Source: Kitasatospora sp. NBC_00240 (GTDB taxonomy: Bacteria; Actinomycetota; Actinomycetes; Streptomycetales; Streptomycetaceae). From it: a stretch of 64,000 nucleotides of DNA. Below, piece after piece: positions 33,564-41,736 of the stretch. The translations under genes and the position numbers were made by a program. The notes below the pieces were generated by a model that saw only the letters and a list, made by a program, of their open reading frames with translations, made no database searches and was not told the DNA's origin. The stretch's first letter is position 1. Each line of letters starts with the position of its first letter. The stretch is taken from positions 558,001 to 622,000 of the forward strand of contig NZ_JAPEMU010000001.1 of assembly GCF_026342405.1 (NCBI RefSeq), given 5' to 3'.

Positions 33564-34031
33564 GGCGGACTCCTCGGCAACGGCCGGGACGGGTGCCCGG
33601 CCTTCGAACGACTCTGCACCTCGCGCAGGCCGCCCGCATGCCCAGCATTCACCCTCAGGTGCGGGGCCGGCCTTCGGAAGGGGGTGATCGGCGCCGGGCT
33701 CCAGGGTGACGCCACGACCGCACGTCATTCCCCTTCGTTGCGGCGGAGGGGTGGCTTGTGCTGTCCAGGACAGCAGCGTGGGCGCAACCGCTTCGGGCCG
33801 GCCGGAGGGCACCGTCCTCGGTGATGCCTGCGTCCGTCCGCGCATGGTCCGCGAGGGCTTCCTCACCGACACCCGCACCCTGGGGGCCGTCGAGAACTTC
33901 CGCGCCTCCTGATCCGGCCCGCTGATCGACCAGCGGTCCGCTGCGGCCGCACCGGGCCCGGTGCGGCCGGGTCACGTCGCCATGACCCGGCCACCCGACC
34001 GCAGGCCAGGGCGGAGCTTCCTCGTCGTCGC

Positions 34032-35123
34032 TCAGGCACCCGTGGTCTGGTCGGCGATCATGCCGACGAGCCCTTCACGGCCGCCGCGGCGCAGTTCGCG
34101 CAACTGACGCGCCGCCCCGTTGCCCTCACGCAGGATCCGCTCCAGGACGGGCGTGATGTGCCGCCCGTCCTTCCCGGCCGCGGAGGCGGTGAACTCCTGG
34201 AGGGCCGCCACCGCGTCCCCCGGCGCACGCAGCCCGCCGTGGAGCGGGTCGAACACCTCACCGCTGCAGCCGTGCCTCGCGCCGTACCACACGGCCGCGT
34301 CAAGCGTCTCGGGCCGGATCACGGGCACCGGACGCCCGGCGGCCGCGTCGCCGAGCAGGCGGGTGGCGAGGGCACGGACGGTGCCGGCGAGCATCACCGC
34401 CTCGTCCGGGCGCAGTTGCACGTCCAGCGCGCGGATCTCGACGGTGGGGAACCGCTCGGACAGCCTGATGTGCCAGTAGATCTGGCCGAGGTCGGGGATC
34501 AACCTGTCCTCCACCAGGGCCCCGGTCCGGTGGTCGTAGTCGTCGGCGCCCTCGAACGAGGGCGGCGGACCGCTGACGGGCCAGCGATCGAAGAGCAGCG
34601 TGCGCCAGCTGGCGAATCCGGTGTCGGTGCCCTGCGACAGCGGCGAGTTCGCGGCCAGCGCCACCAGCAGCGGGAGCCAGGGCCGAAGCCCGTTCAGCAG
34701 CGCGATGCCGGTCGCACGGTCGGGGATGCCGAGGTGGACGTGCATGCCGCAGATCAGCTGTTCGTCGGTGAGCCGGGGAGCGTCACTGTGCATGGCCCGG
34801 TAGCGCACGGTTTCCGTCACGGGAACGGGGAGGTGATCGGTGAACGGCGCGCTGGCACAGGCGGCGAGCAGGCAGCCGTCCTGGGCCGCGGCCCGGCCCA
34901 GTGCGTGGCGCATCCGCAGGAGGTGGCCGCCGACCTCCTCCAGCTCGTGGCAGACCGGAGTCGCGATCTCCAGCTGCGCCTGGAGGAGTTCGCGCTGGAC
35001 CTCACCCTGGTCCATCGCCGGCTGGAGATCCGCTGCTCGGCGCACCTGCGCCGCCCGGGCAACCGGCGTACCGGTCGCCGGGTCCAGCAGGAGGTACTCC
35101 TCCTCCACGCCGAGGGTGAGCAT
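34032..35123 (-). CDS. Carboxylate-amine ligase YbdK (glutamate-cysteine-ligase-like)
   Basis: 363 residues of the GCS2 family: N-terminal LTLGVEEEYLLLDPATGTP, then QLEIATPVC, CGMHVHLGIPDR and RFPTVEIRALDVQL. YbdK-type enzymes show weak gamma-glutamate-cysteine ligase activity; actinomycetes use mycothiol, so the physiological product is uncertain. ATG at 35123, chosen because the LTLGVEEEY motif follows directly. It is divergent from the YihY gene with 138 nt between. Confidence 0.88.
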   Translation of the reverse strand: MLTLGVEEEYLLLDPATGTPVARAAQVRRAADLQPAMDQGEVQRELLQAQLEIATPVCHELEEVGGHLLRMRHALGRAAAQDGCLLAACASAPFTDHLPVPVTETVRYRAMHSDAPRLTDEQLICGMHVHLGIPDRATGIALLNGLRPWLPLLVALAANSPLSQGTDTGFASWRTLLFDRWPVSGPPPSFEGADDYDHRTGALVEDRLIPDLGQIYWHIRLSERFPTVEIRALDVQLRPDEAVMLAGTVRALATRLLGDAAAGRPVPVIRPETLDAAVWYGARHGCSGEVFDPLHGGLRAPGDAVAALQEFTASAAGKDGRHITPVLERILREGNGAARQLRELRRGGREGLVGMIADQTTGA

Positions 35124-35261
35124 GCCTCGGACATACCCCGCAGAGGACGGCTTCACCCCCGCAGCTCGCTCCGGTGGTGCCGGCCGGCGGATGGTCGGCG
35201 AGCCGCCGGCCCCGGACACCGGCGAACGGTTCACCGCCGGCGTCGCGGGCAGACGCCCGGT

Positions 35262-36284
35262 ATGGCATCACCGCACCACCGCAAGCACACGGCCGAAGGC
35301 CAGGAGCACACCGACGGCCCCGGGCCCGGTCGGCAGGTCGAGGCAGCCGCCCCGGACGCCCCCGGGGACCTGCCCCCGCGCTCCTGGTGGGCGGTACTGC
35401 GCCGCACCGGCCAGGAGTTCCTGGAGGACGAGCTGCCCGACCGGGCCGCCGCCCTCACCTACTACAGCGTCCTGGCGATCTTCCCCACCCTGCTCGTGCT
35501 GGTGTCCGTGCTCGGTGTGATCGGGCGCACCGCGACCGACTCGGTCCTGGACAACCTGCAGAGCCTCGCACCCGGCGCCGCCCGCGACATCCTGCGCGAC
35601 GCCGTCCACCAGCTGCAGAACAACGGCGGCACCAGCACCGTCCTGATGATCGTGGGCCTGGCGGGCGCCCTCTGGTCGGCCTCCGGCTACGTCGCGGCCT
35701 TCATCCGCTCCTCCAACGCGGTCTACGACATCCGCGAGGGCCGCCCCGTCTGGAAGACCACCCCGCTGCGCCTGGGGCTGACGCTGCTGCTCATGGTGCT
35801 GCTGGCGGCGAGCGCGGTGATCGTCGTGTTCACCGGCCCGCTCGCGGACCGGGTGGGCCGGGCCCTGGGCGTGGGCGGCAGCGCCCTGACGGCCTGGTCG
35901 ATCGCCAAGTGGCCGGTTCTGGTGCTCCTCGTCGCACTGATGATCGCCCTGCTGTACTGGGCCGCGCCCAACGTGCGCGACCGCGGGTTCCGCTGGATCT
36001 CACCCGGCAGCCTGCTCGCCGTCGCGCTCTGGATGGCGGCCTCCGCCGGATTCGCCCTGTACGTCGCGAACTTCTCCTCCTACAACAAGACCTACGGCAC
36101 CCTCGCCGGCGTCATCGTCTTCCTCGTCTGGCTGTGGATCTCCAACCTCGCCATCCTCCTCGGCCTGGAGTTCGACGCCGAGCTCTCCCGCGAACGCGCC
36201 ACCGAAGGCGGACTGCCCAAGGGGGAGGAGCCGTACGTCCGGCCCCGCGACACCCGGACGTGGCCGGACGACGAACAGCCCTGA
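35262..36284 (+). CDS. YihY/BrkB-family inner membrane protein
   Basis: 340 residues. A hydrophilic N-terminus (~50), then the YihY signature ELPDRAAALTYYSVLAIFPT, about six membrane helices and the motif YVANFSSYNKTYGTLAGVIV near the end, then an acidic/basic tail. Function is unsettled; some homologues are called virulence factor BrkB or RNase BN by historical error. No clear Shine-Dalgarno before the ATG at 35262. Confidence 0.9.
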   Translation: MASPHHRKHTAEGQEHTDGPGPGRQVEAAAPDAPGDLPPRSWWAVLRRTGQEFLEDELPDRAAALTYYSVLAIFPTLLVLVSVLGVIGRTATDSVLDNLQSLAPGAARDILRDAVHQLQNNGGTSTVLMIVGLAGALWSASGYVAAFIRSSNAVYDIREGRPVWKTTPLRLGLTLLLMVLLAASAVIVVFTGPLADRVGRALGVGGSALTAWSIAKWPVLVLLVALMIALLYWAAPNVRDRGFRWISPGSLLAVALWMAASAGFALYVANFSSYNKTYGTLAGVIVFLVWLWISNLAILLGLEFDAELSRERATEGGLPKGEEPYVRPRDTRTWPDDEQP

Positions 36285-36289
36285 CGCGG

Positions 36290-36430
36290 TCACGGGAGGA
36301 GAATGCCCATCAGGCCCAGGCCAATTGCGCCGAACACGACCGCGAGAAGGACACCCGCGGTACGCCCCCTGGCATCCGGTTCGCGCTGACAAGGTCCGCG
36401 CCTGCGGTTCGGGTGTGGCGTCGCCCGCAC
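36290..36430 (-). CDS. Possible 46-residue membrane peptide
   Basis: From a GTG at 36430 to a TGA at 36290. A basic N-terminus (PHPNRRRGPCQREPD) followed by one membrane helix TAGVLLAVVFGAIGLGLMGI and LLP at the end. The helix has natural glycine spacing and the codons are not merely GC-biased. No Shine-Dalgarno seen, so it remains tentative. It lies antisense in the gap between the YihY and TrhA genes. Confidence 0.3.
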   Translation of the reverse strand: MRATPHPNRRRGPCQREPDARGRTAGVLLAVVFGAIGLGLMGILLP

Positions 36431-36458
36431 TCGACCGCCGACTTCCTACAGTGGGAAC

Positions 36459-37250
36459 ATGATCGCCGAAGACGCCCAGCAATCGACTCACGGACAGGAG
36501 TACCGGCCCCACCGGGACGCGAACCTCGCCGCCCCCGCGGCCGATCCACCTGCCGGCACGACCGGCCGGCCGAAGGCTGGACAGGCGACCGTCCTGGCGG
36601 GCGAGGTGGGGCCTGCGGCCGCGGCGCTGAAGCCGAGGATGCGCGGCTGGCTGCACGCCGGCACATTCCCGCTCGCACTGGCGGGCGGCATCGTCCTGGT
36701 CGGCCGTTCGCGCCCGGGTGCGGCAGCGGCGGCCTGCTCGGTGTACGCGCTGTCGGCCTGCCTGCTGTTCGCCACCAGCGCGGTCTTCCACCGCGGGACC
36801 TGGGGCCCGCGCGGGGAGGCGGTCCTGCGGCGGCTGGACCACGCGAACATCTTCCTGATCATCGCCGGCACCTACACCCCGCTGGCGGTACTGCTGCTGC
36901 CCACCCGCAGGCAGCAGGTGCTGCTGACCGTGGTGTGGACGGGTGCCCTGGCCGGCATCGCCTTCCGCACCCTGTGGTTGGGGGCTCCCCGATGGCTGTA
37001 CACGCCGTGCTACATCGCCCTGGGCTGGGTGGCCGTCTTCTACCTGCCCGACTTCGCGCGCACCGGCGGCACCGCGGTCGTCGCACTCGTCATCGCCGGC
37101 GGACTGCTCTACACGGCGGGCGGCATCGTCTACGGACTCAAGCGCCCCGACCCGTCACCGCACTGGTTCGGCTTCCACGAGGTCTTCCACACCCTCACCG
37201 TCGCCGCCTTCACCGCGCACTACACGGCCGTCCTCCTGGCAGCCACCTGA
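36459..37250 (+). CDS. trhA: TrhA (hemolysin III/PAQR family) membrane protein
   Basis: 263 residues. Seven membrane helices; PAQR signatures SAVFHRG, RLDHANIFLIIAGTYTPLAV and the C-terminal WFGFHEVFHTLTVAAFTAHY, whose histidines form a metal site. The family (YqfA/TrhA) is linked to membrane fluidity homeostasis. The N-terminal ~60 residues are a disordered extension longer than usual. Confidence 0.9.
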   Translation: MIAEDAQQSTHGQEYRPHRDANLAAPAADPPAGTTGRPKAGQATVLAGEVGPAAAALKPRMRGWLHAGTFPLALAGGIVLVGRSRPGAAAAACSVYALSACLLFATSAVFHRGTWGPRGEAVLRRLDHANIFLIIAGTYTPLAVLLLPTRRQQVLLTVVWTGALAGIAFRTLWLGAPRWLYTPCYIALGWVAVFYLPDFARTGGTAVVALVIAGGLLYTAGGIVYGLKRPDPSPHWFGFHEVFHTLTVAAFTAHYTAVLLAAT

Positions 37251-37253
37251 CCG

Positions 37254-37277
37254 GCGTTCCCGGCCGTGCCGGAACGC
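37254..37277 (+). terminator. Hairpin terminator after trhA
   Basis: GCGTTCC (37254-37260) pairs with GGAACGC (37271-37277); the ten-base interior can pair further. It starts 3 nt after the trhA stop. Confidence 0.6.
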
Positions 37278-37435
37278 AGGAGCCCCGGAACCCTGGCCGT
37301 ACCTTGTCCAGGAGGACCGGTGTGCGCCGACCGGCTGCGAGGCCGGGGATCCCGTAGCCGCGTCCAGTGCGTCCCGGGCGGTCCCCTCCCCGTCCGGGAC
37401 GGAGTCCGAGCGTCATCGAGCATTGAGGAGTCGCA

Positions 37436-38752
37436 GTGAGCGCAGGAGAGCCCGACGGCGACGGCGGCCACCCCTCTCCTCCCGTCGGCGGGTGTGCCCG
37501 GGGCAGTGCGATGACTCTCGCGGGGACGCTGGAGGCCGCGGAGGCCGCGCCGCCCGTGGAATCGCTCGACGTGGTCGCGCGCATGCTCAGGGACCACCTG
37601 GGGGCAGCGTCCGTCTCGTTCCTGATCACTGACTTCACCGGTGGCTCGGTCGTGCGACTGGGCACTGCCGGCAGCGTCGAGACCGACGAGCCGGCCCGGC
37701 GCATCCCGCTGCGGGGCACCCTGTACGACGACGTGATCCGCACCCAGCAGCCGAAGGTGCAGGACGGCACCGGGAACGGGCTCGTGCGGGTCCTCGCCCC
37801 GGTGACCAACCGCGGGGACGCCATCGGGCTCCTCGAACTGTTCCTCCCCGCAGCGCCGAGCGCGCAGGTGATGCGGGAGATCAGCGAGACGGCGCACGCG
37901 CTGGCGTACATCGTCATCGCGAACCGGTCCTTCACCGACGTGTACCAGTGGGGCCGGCGCACCACCCCGCTGAGCCTTGCCGCGGAGATCCAGCACCGGC
38001 TGCTCCCGGCGTCGCTGGCCTGCGAGGCGGCACAGTTCGCGGTCGCCGGGGCGCTGGAGCCCGCCGACCACGTCGGGGGCGACACCTTCGACTACGTGAT
38101 CGACCGGGACACCGTCCAACTCTCCGTGACGGACGCCATGGGCCACGACGTCGACGCCGCGCTGCTGGCCACCCTCCTGGTGGGAGCACTGCGGCGGGCC
38201 CGCCGGGCGGGGGCCGGACTCGACGAACAGGCCCGCCAGGCCGACCAGGCGGTACGGGACCACGGCCGCCGGAGCTACGCCACCGGCCAGCTGCTGCGCA
38301 TCAGCCTCCTCGACGGCCGGACCGAGTTCGTCAACGCCGGACACCCCTGGCCGCTGAGGATGCGGGACGGGCAGGTGCGGGAGATCGTCCCGGAGATCGA
38401 CCTGCCGTTCGGCCTCGGCGTCCACGCCAACACCTACCAGGTCCAGTCGCTGGATCTGCGGCCCGGGGACCGGCTGGTGATGCTCACCGACGGCATGCTG
38501 GAGCGCAACGCCCAGAGCCTCGACCTGCCGGACCTGATCGTCCGCACCCGGGCCCTGCATCCCCGCGAGGCCGCCCGCACCCTCATCGGAGCGATCCTCG
38601 ACGCCGGCCACGGCCACCTGCACGACGACGCGACCATCATGTGCCTGGACTGGCACGGCCCCGGCACCACCCGGCGCGACGCCGCCACCGGCGCCGACCT
38701 CACCGACGCCTCACGACCCTCGGGCACCGGAGCGCCCGCACCCGGGCGATGA
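37436..38752 (+). CDS. GAF-PP2C (SpoIIE-type) serine/threonine phosphatase
   Basis: 438 residues. The N-terminal half is GAF-like (~45-165: VSFLITDFTGGSVVRLGTAG) and the C-terminal half is a SpoIIE-type PP2C domain: IQHRLLP, ADHVGGDTFDYVIDRD, VTDAMGHDVDAAL, FVNAGHPWPLRM, LTDGMLER and LHDDATIMCLDW supply the metal-binding Asp/Gly residues. Such enzymes dephosphorylate STAS anti-sigma-factor antagonists; a STAS gene lies convergently at 39162-38779. The GTG at 37436 follows GAGGAG. Confidence 0.9.
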   Translation: MSAGEPDGDGGHPSPPVGGCARGSAMTLAGTLEAAEAAPPVESLDVVARMLRDHLGAASVSFLITDFTGGSVVRLGTAGSVETDEPARRIPLRGTLYDDVIRTQQPKVQDGTGNGLVRVLAPVTNRGDAIGLLELFLPAAPSAQVMREISETAHALAYIVIANRSFTDVYQWGRRTTPLSLAAEIQHRLLPASLACEAAQFAVAGALEPADHVGGDTFDYVIDRDTVQLSVTDAMGHDVDAALLATLLVGALRRARRAGAGLDEQARQADQAVRDHGRRSYATGQLLRISLLDGRTEFVNAGHPWPLRMRDGQVREIVPEIDLPFGLGVHANTYQVQSLDLRPGDRLVMLTDGMLERNAQSLDLPDLIVRTRALHPREAARTLIGAILDAGHGHLHDDATIMCLDWHGPGTTRRDAATGADLTDASRPSGTGAPAPGR

Positions 38753-38778
38753 CACCGGGCCCCGGTGGGTCTCACCCC

Positions 38779-39162
38779 TTATGGGGCATCCGCCGCCACC
38801 CGGGTGGTCGCGCCAGGGTTCGGACTCACGCGCAGCACCTGGGCCACGCCGGTGAGATGCAGCAGGAACGCGACGGGGGTGGTCGGGTTCATCAGGTGCA
38901 GTTCGGTGCCCGCCTCGCGGGCGTGGTGGTGGGCGCGGACGAGGGCGTTGAGGCCGCCGGAGTCGCAGAACCTGAGTTCGGACAGGTCCATCACCAGTTC
39001 CCTCGGGGAGGGGTGTGTGTCGAGGGCGCCCGAGACGGCGGCGTGCAGCAGCGGGCCGGTGCCCTGGACGAGGTCGCCGGCCACGTCCAGCACGAGGGCG
39101 TCCCCTCCCGGCCGAAGGCGGACGTCGAGGCCGGGCGGGTCGAGCTCTGGCGAAGCGGCCAC
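38779..39162 (-). CDS. STAS-domain anti-sigma factor antagonist
   Basis: 127 residues, single STAS domain: LVLDVAGDLVQGTGPLLHAA, then LVMDLSELRFCDSGGLNALV, in which the serine of CDSGG is the usual phosphorylation site. It would bind an anti-sigma kinase when dephosphorylated. No RsbW-like kinase or sigma gene is nearby. Its end lies 26 nt from the end of the convergent PP2C gene, which may be its phosphatase. Confidence 0.9.
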   Translation of the reverse strand: MAASPELDPPGLDVRLRPGGDALVLDVAGDLVQGTGPLLHAAVSGALDTHPSPRELVMDLSELRFCDSGGLNALVRAHHHAREAGTELHLMNPTTPVAFLLHLTGVAQVLRVSPNPGATTRVAADAP

Positions 39163-39309
39163 TGGGTGCTCCTTGCGTCGGCGGGTCCTGGCGGTCGGGG
39201 TGCGCCCGCGAAACGGAAGGCCGGCCCGACGGCCCGACGGCGGGGCTGGTACCCACCGTAGCGACCGCAGGCCCGGCGCACCACGGACCGGTACCGCCGG
39301 GCAGCCGGG

Positions 39310-39684
39310 TCAGGTGTCGGCGGGCGGCGGCGCGTCGGCCGGCGGACGGCGCAGTTGCTCGTTGAGGCGCAGGGCCTCTTCGAGTTGGTCCTCGAGGATG
39401 ACGATGCGGCAGGCGGCCTCGACGGGAGTGCCCTGGTCGACCAGGTCGCGGGCGCGCATCGCGATCCGTAGCTGGTAGCGGGAGTAGCGGCGGTGACCGC
39501 CGTCGGAGCGCAGGGGGGTGATGAGGCGGTGCTCGCCGAGGGCGCGGAGGAAGGCGGCGGTGGTGCCGGTCATCTCGGCGGCGCGGCCCATGGTGTAGGC
39601 GGGGTAGTCGTCGTCGTCCAGGGAGCTGGGGCCGGGGTCGGGGTTGGAGCCGGGGTTGTGGGGCCGGATGGTTGCCGTGGTCAC
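39310..39684 (-). CDS. MerR-family transcriptional regulator
   Basis: 124 residues. The MerR winged helix lies at ~30-100 (YPAYTMGRAAEMTGTTAAFL, then GGHRRYSRYQLRIAMRARDL), followed by a coiled coil (VILEDQLEEALRLNEQL) and a Pro-rich end. No metal-binding cysteines, so it is not a classical metal sensor. The GTG at 39684 lies 36 nt downstream of a large hairpin (39720-39752). The duplicated sequence at 40010 is a possible binding region (inference). Confidence 0.88.
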   Translation of the reverse strand: MTTATIRPHNPGSNPDPGPSSLDDDDYPAYTMGRAAEMTGTTAAFLRALGEHRLITPLRSDGGHRRYSRYQLRIAMRARDLVDQGTPVEAACRIVILEDQLEEALRLNEQLRRPPADAPPPADT

Positions 39685-39719
39685 TGCACCTCTTCCGTGT
39701 GGGGTCGGGGACGCGTCGA

Positions 39720-39752
39720 GGGGCCCCGAAGCCGTGGCGGCTCCGGGGCCCC
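39720..39752. other. Strong hairpin upstream of the MerR gene
   Basis: GGGGCCCCGAAGCC and GGCTCCGGGGCCCC form a 14-bp stem with one mismatch around a 5-nt loop GTGGC. A 12-bp motif (GGGGCCCCGAAG) recurs at 39745. On the minus strand it would lie in the 5' leader of the MerR gene, where it could act as an attenuator, an RNA stability element or a processed small RNA. Confidence 0.65.
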
Positions 39753-40009
39753 GAAGGGTTACATCACCATCTGCCGGCCGGAGCCGGCTTCCTCAGGTCC
39801 GCACTGCCCCGGGGGAGGGGGCGTGCGGGGATCGCGTATGCGTGACCGGAAACCACCGTCCTTCGCAACTGGGGGGTCTGCGGTGTCCGCCCGGACGAAC
39901 ATGCCTCACGGGCCGGGCGATCCTGATGGTGCTCTGTCCCCTCCGTTCATCCTCTGTCTGTACTGTCCGGACTTCGAACTGCTGGGCGCTGCTGGTTCTT
40001 CTCAACACG

Positions 40010-40433
40010 GGTACCGCTGAACTGCAACTTCCTGGTACCGCTGCGGCGACCCGCAGGGGTCACCCCGTCCGGCAGCCAGCCCCGTCGCCCGTCCTGCACT
40101 TTCCCTGGCTTTGGAACCCCACTGCCCGGACCTCCCGGCACGCGCGCCCGCAGCCTGGGCGCCTTCACCGGGATACCGCGTCCCGCGACTGCTGATATCG
40201 CTCGACTCGGCTTCACCTGCTGGTACCGCACCTGCGTTCACCGCGGTACCGCCGAGATGGCGACCCCTGATCACTGCGGGCCACCGGGCCCGGCCGCCGG
40301 TCCTGTCGCCGTCCTGCACCTGCCTGGCTTCAGAACCCCACAACCGTGCCGATGTGCGGTCTTCGGTAACCACGCCCGCCGGTTCGTCTCCGGCGAGCAC
40401 CGCTGGACCGCGTCTACGAGAGAAACACTAACC
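40010..40433. repeat. Diverged ~212-bp tandem duplication in a non-coding region
   Basis: Two copies, 40010-40221 and 40222-40433, are collinear. Both start GGTACCGC and carry a second GGTACCGC 23-24 bp later, then share GGCGACCC, a GTCGCC/GTCCTGCAC block, TGGCTT and GAACCCCAC in the same order and spacing. No conserved reading frame spans both copies. GGTACC sites lie at 40010, 40034, 40222 and 40245. It could be a regulator-binding array, a duplicated RNA or a remnant of an insertion. The flanking 39753-40009 shows nothing clear. Confidence 0.65.
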
Positions 40434-40459
40434 ACGACACGGTGCAGTGTCTACTCTCG
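40417..40459. other. Large interrupted inverted repeat (hairpin or operator)
   Basis: CGAGAG-AA-ACACT (40417-40429) faces AGTGT-CTA-CTCTCG (40446-40459) across 16 nt. The stem has 11 perfect pairs with a small asymmetric bulge. It overlaps the end of the 212-bp duplication and is followed by an unusually A/T-rich ATTTTT stretch (40469), making a terminator possible. Confidence 0.55.
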
Positions 40460-40624
40460 CCAGCACAGATTTTTCGGTGCCTGTGGGCGAGGTATTCTCC
40501 GGCTCCTGCCGGGCCGGGTCGGCGGCACCGCAAGCGGACGGAGGCCGGCAGCGGAGCGCTCACGGGACCGCCCCGTGAGTCCCCCTCGCCCACCCGGCAC
40601 CCGGGGCGGGAGGCGATCGGCAGG

Positions 40625-40950
40625 TCAGCGGCGGACCACACCCTCGGGCTCGCCCCGGCCGGCACCACCAACACCCCGGTGATGCGGGGAAGCCGACCGC
40701 CACGGCAGCCGTCCCTGTGTGACCGCGAGTACGGCCCCCGTCAGCAGCACCAGGGCGCCCGCTCCCTGCAGCACGCCGAAGGACTCGCCGAGCAGGATCG
40801 TCGCGCAGAGCGTGTTGATGATCGGTACGGCGAACATCATCAGGGAGGCCGACGCGGGGCCGACGGCCGCCACACCCCGGTAGTAGAAAAGGTTGGCGAC
40901 GGCGGCGGGGCCCACGGCCAGATAGGCCGTGTTCAGCCATACCCCCGCCG
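40625..40950 (-). pseudogene. EamA (DMT-family) transporter C-terminal remnant
   Basis: About 105 codons ending at 40625 match the last three to four helices of an EamA/RhaT-type permease: GVWLNTAYLAVGPAAVANLF, YYRGVAAVG, LGESFGVLQGAGALVLLTGA. The N-terminal two-thirds are missing, cut off at the gluconokinase gene end (40966), and no start codon suits the fragment. Confidence 0.75.
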
Positions 40951-40965
40951 GGAATCTTCGGTGGC

Positions 40966-41505
40966 TCAGCGCCGGCCCCGAGCCTCGAAGTCCGCGAGGG
41001 CGGCCTCGGCCGCCTCCAGAACCGCCTCGGGGCCGGCGGCGGCGTCGACCGTCAGCCCCGGTTCCCCGGGCCGCAGCGGCTCCAGCGCCTCGAACTGGGA
41101 GCCCAGGAGGGCCGCCGGCATGAAGTGCCCGGTCCTCCGGTCGATCCTGGCCTGCGCGACCTCGGGGTCCAGGTCGAGGTGGAGGAACCACACACCGGAC
41201 CCGGCCTCGCGAAAGAGCTGCCGGTACGCGTACCTGAGGGCGGAACACGAGATCACCGCGCCCGTCCCGTCCTGCGTCGCGGTGCGGATCCGGGCGGCGA
41301 GGGCCTGGAGCCAGGGCCTGCGGTCCTCGTCGTCGAGCGACTCGCCGCGCGCCATCCGCGCGACGTTCTCCGCCGGATGAAGCTCGTCGCCCTCCACGAA
41401 CGGCACTCCCCGGCGGCGCGCGAGCAGGCGCCCCACGGTGCTCTTGCCGGAGGCGGCGACACCCATCACCACCACGACCGTCGGCGCCGGCACCGATGTC
41501 CCCAT
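40966..41505 (-). CDS. gntK: Gluconokinase
   Basis: 179 residues, shikimate-kinase-like P-loop enzyme. Walker A GVAASGKST, then FVEGDELHPAENVARMARGE, the typical substrate loop LDDEDRRPWLQAL, VISCSALRYAYRQLFR, and RTGHFMPAALLGSQFEALEP. It phosphorylates gluconate to 6-phosphogluconate. ATG at 41505 after GAGGAG. No gnt transporter or 6PG dehydrogenase is adjacent. Confidence 0.92.
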   Translation of the reverse strand: MGTSVPAPTVVVVMGVAASGKSTVGRLLARRRGVPFVEGDELHPAENVARMARGESLDDEDRRPWLQALAARIRTATQDGTGAVISCSALRYAYRQLFREAGSGVWFLHLDLDPEVAQARIDRRTGHFMPAALLGSQFEALEPLRPGEPGLTVDAAAGPEAVLEAAEAALADFEARGRR

Positions 41506-41736
41506 CCTGCTCCTCGTGGTCCTCACCCGGGGGGGCGGCTCCCCCTCAGCACCCTCCCGCACCGCGGGCGGAACCGGACCGTCCGCCACCGCGCGGGCGG
41601 ACCGGAACCGCCCGGACGGCCCAGGGGCGAACCGTCCGAACCGGAGCTGCGGGGCCGCGCCGCCGAAGGAGGGAGGACGGGCGCTGCGGCGGCCCGGGTG
41701 ATTGCGGCGGCGCCCGACAGCTGTTGGGATCGCCCC

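Noticed and set aside
33706..33912. Possible 68-residue plus-strand protein in the gap before ybdK
   Set aside because: The end reads somewhat protein-like, but the start lacks a ribosome-binding site and I match no family.
40002..40431. Small open frames across the 212-bp duplication
   Set aside because: No frame is conserved between the two copies, so coding is unlikely to be the conserved function.
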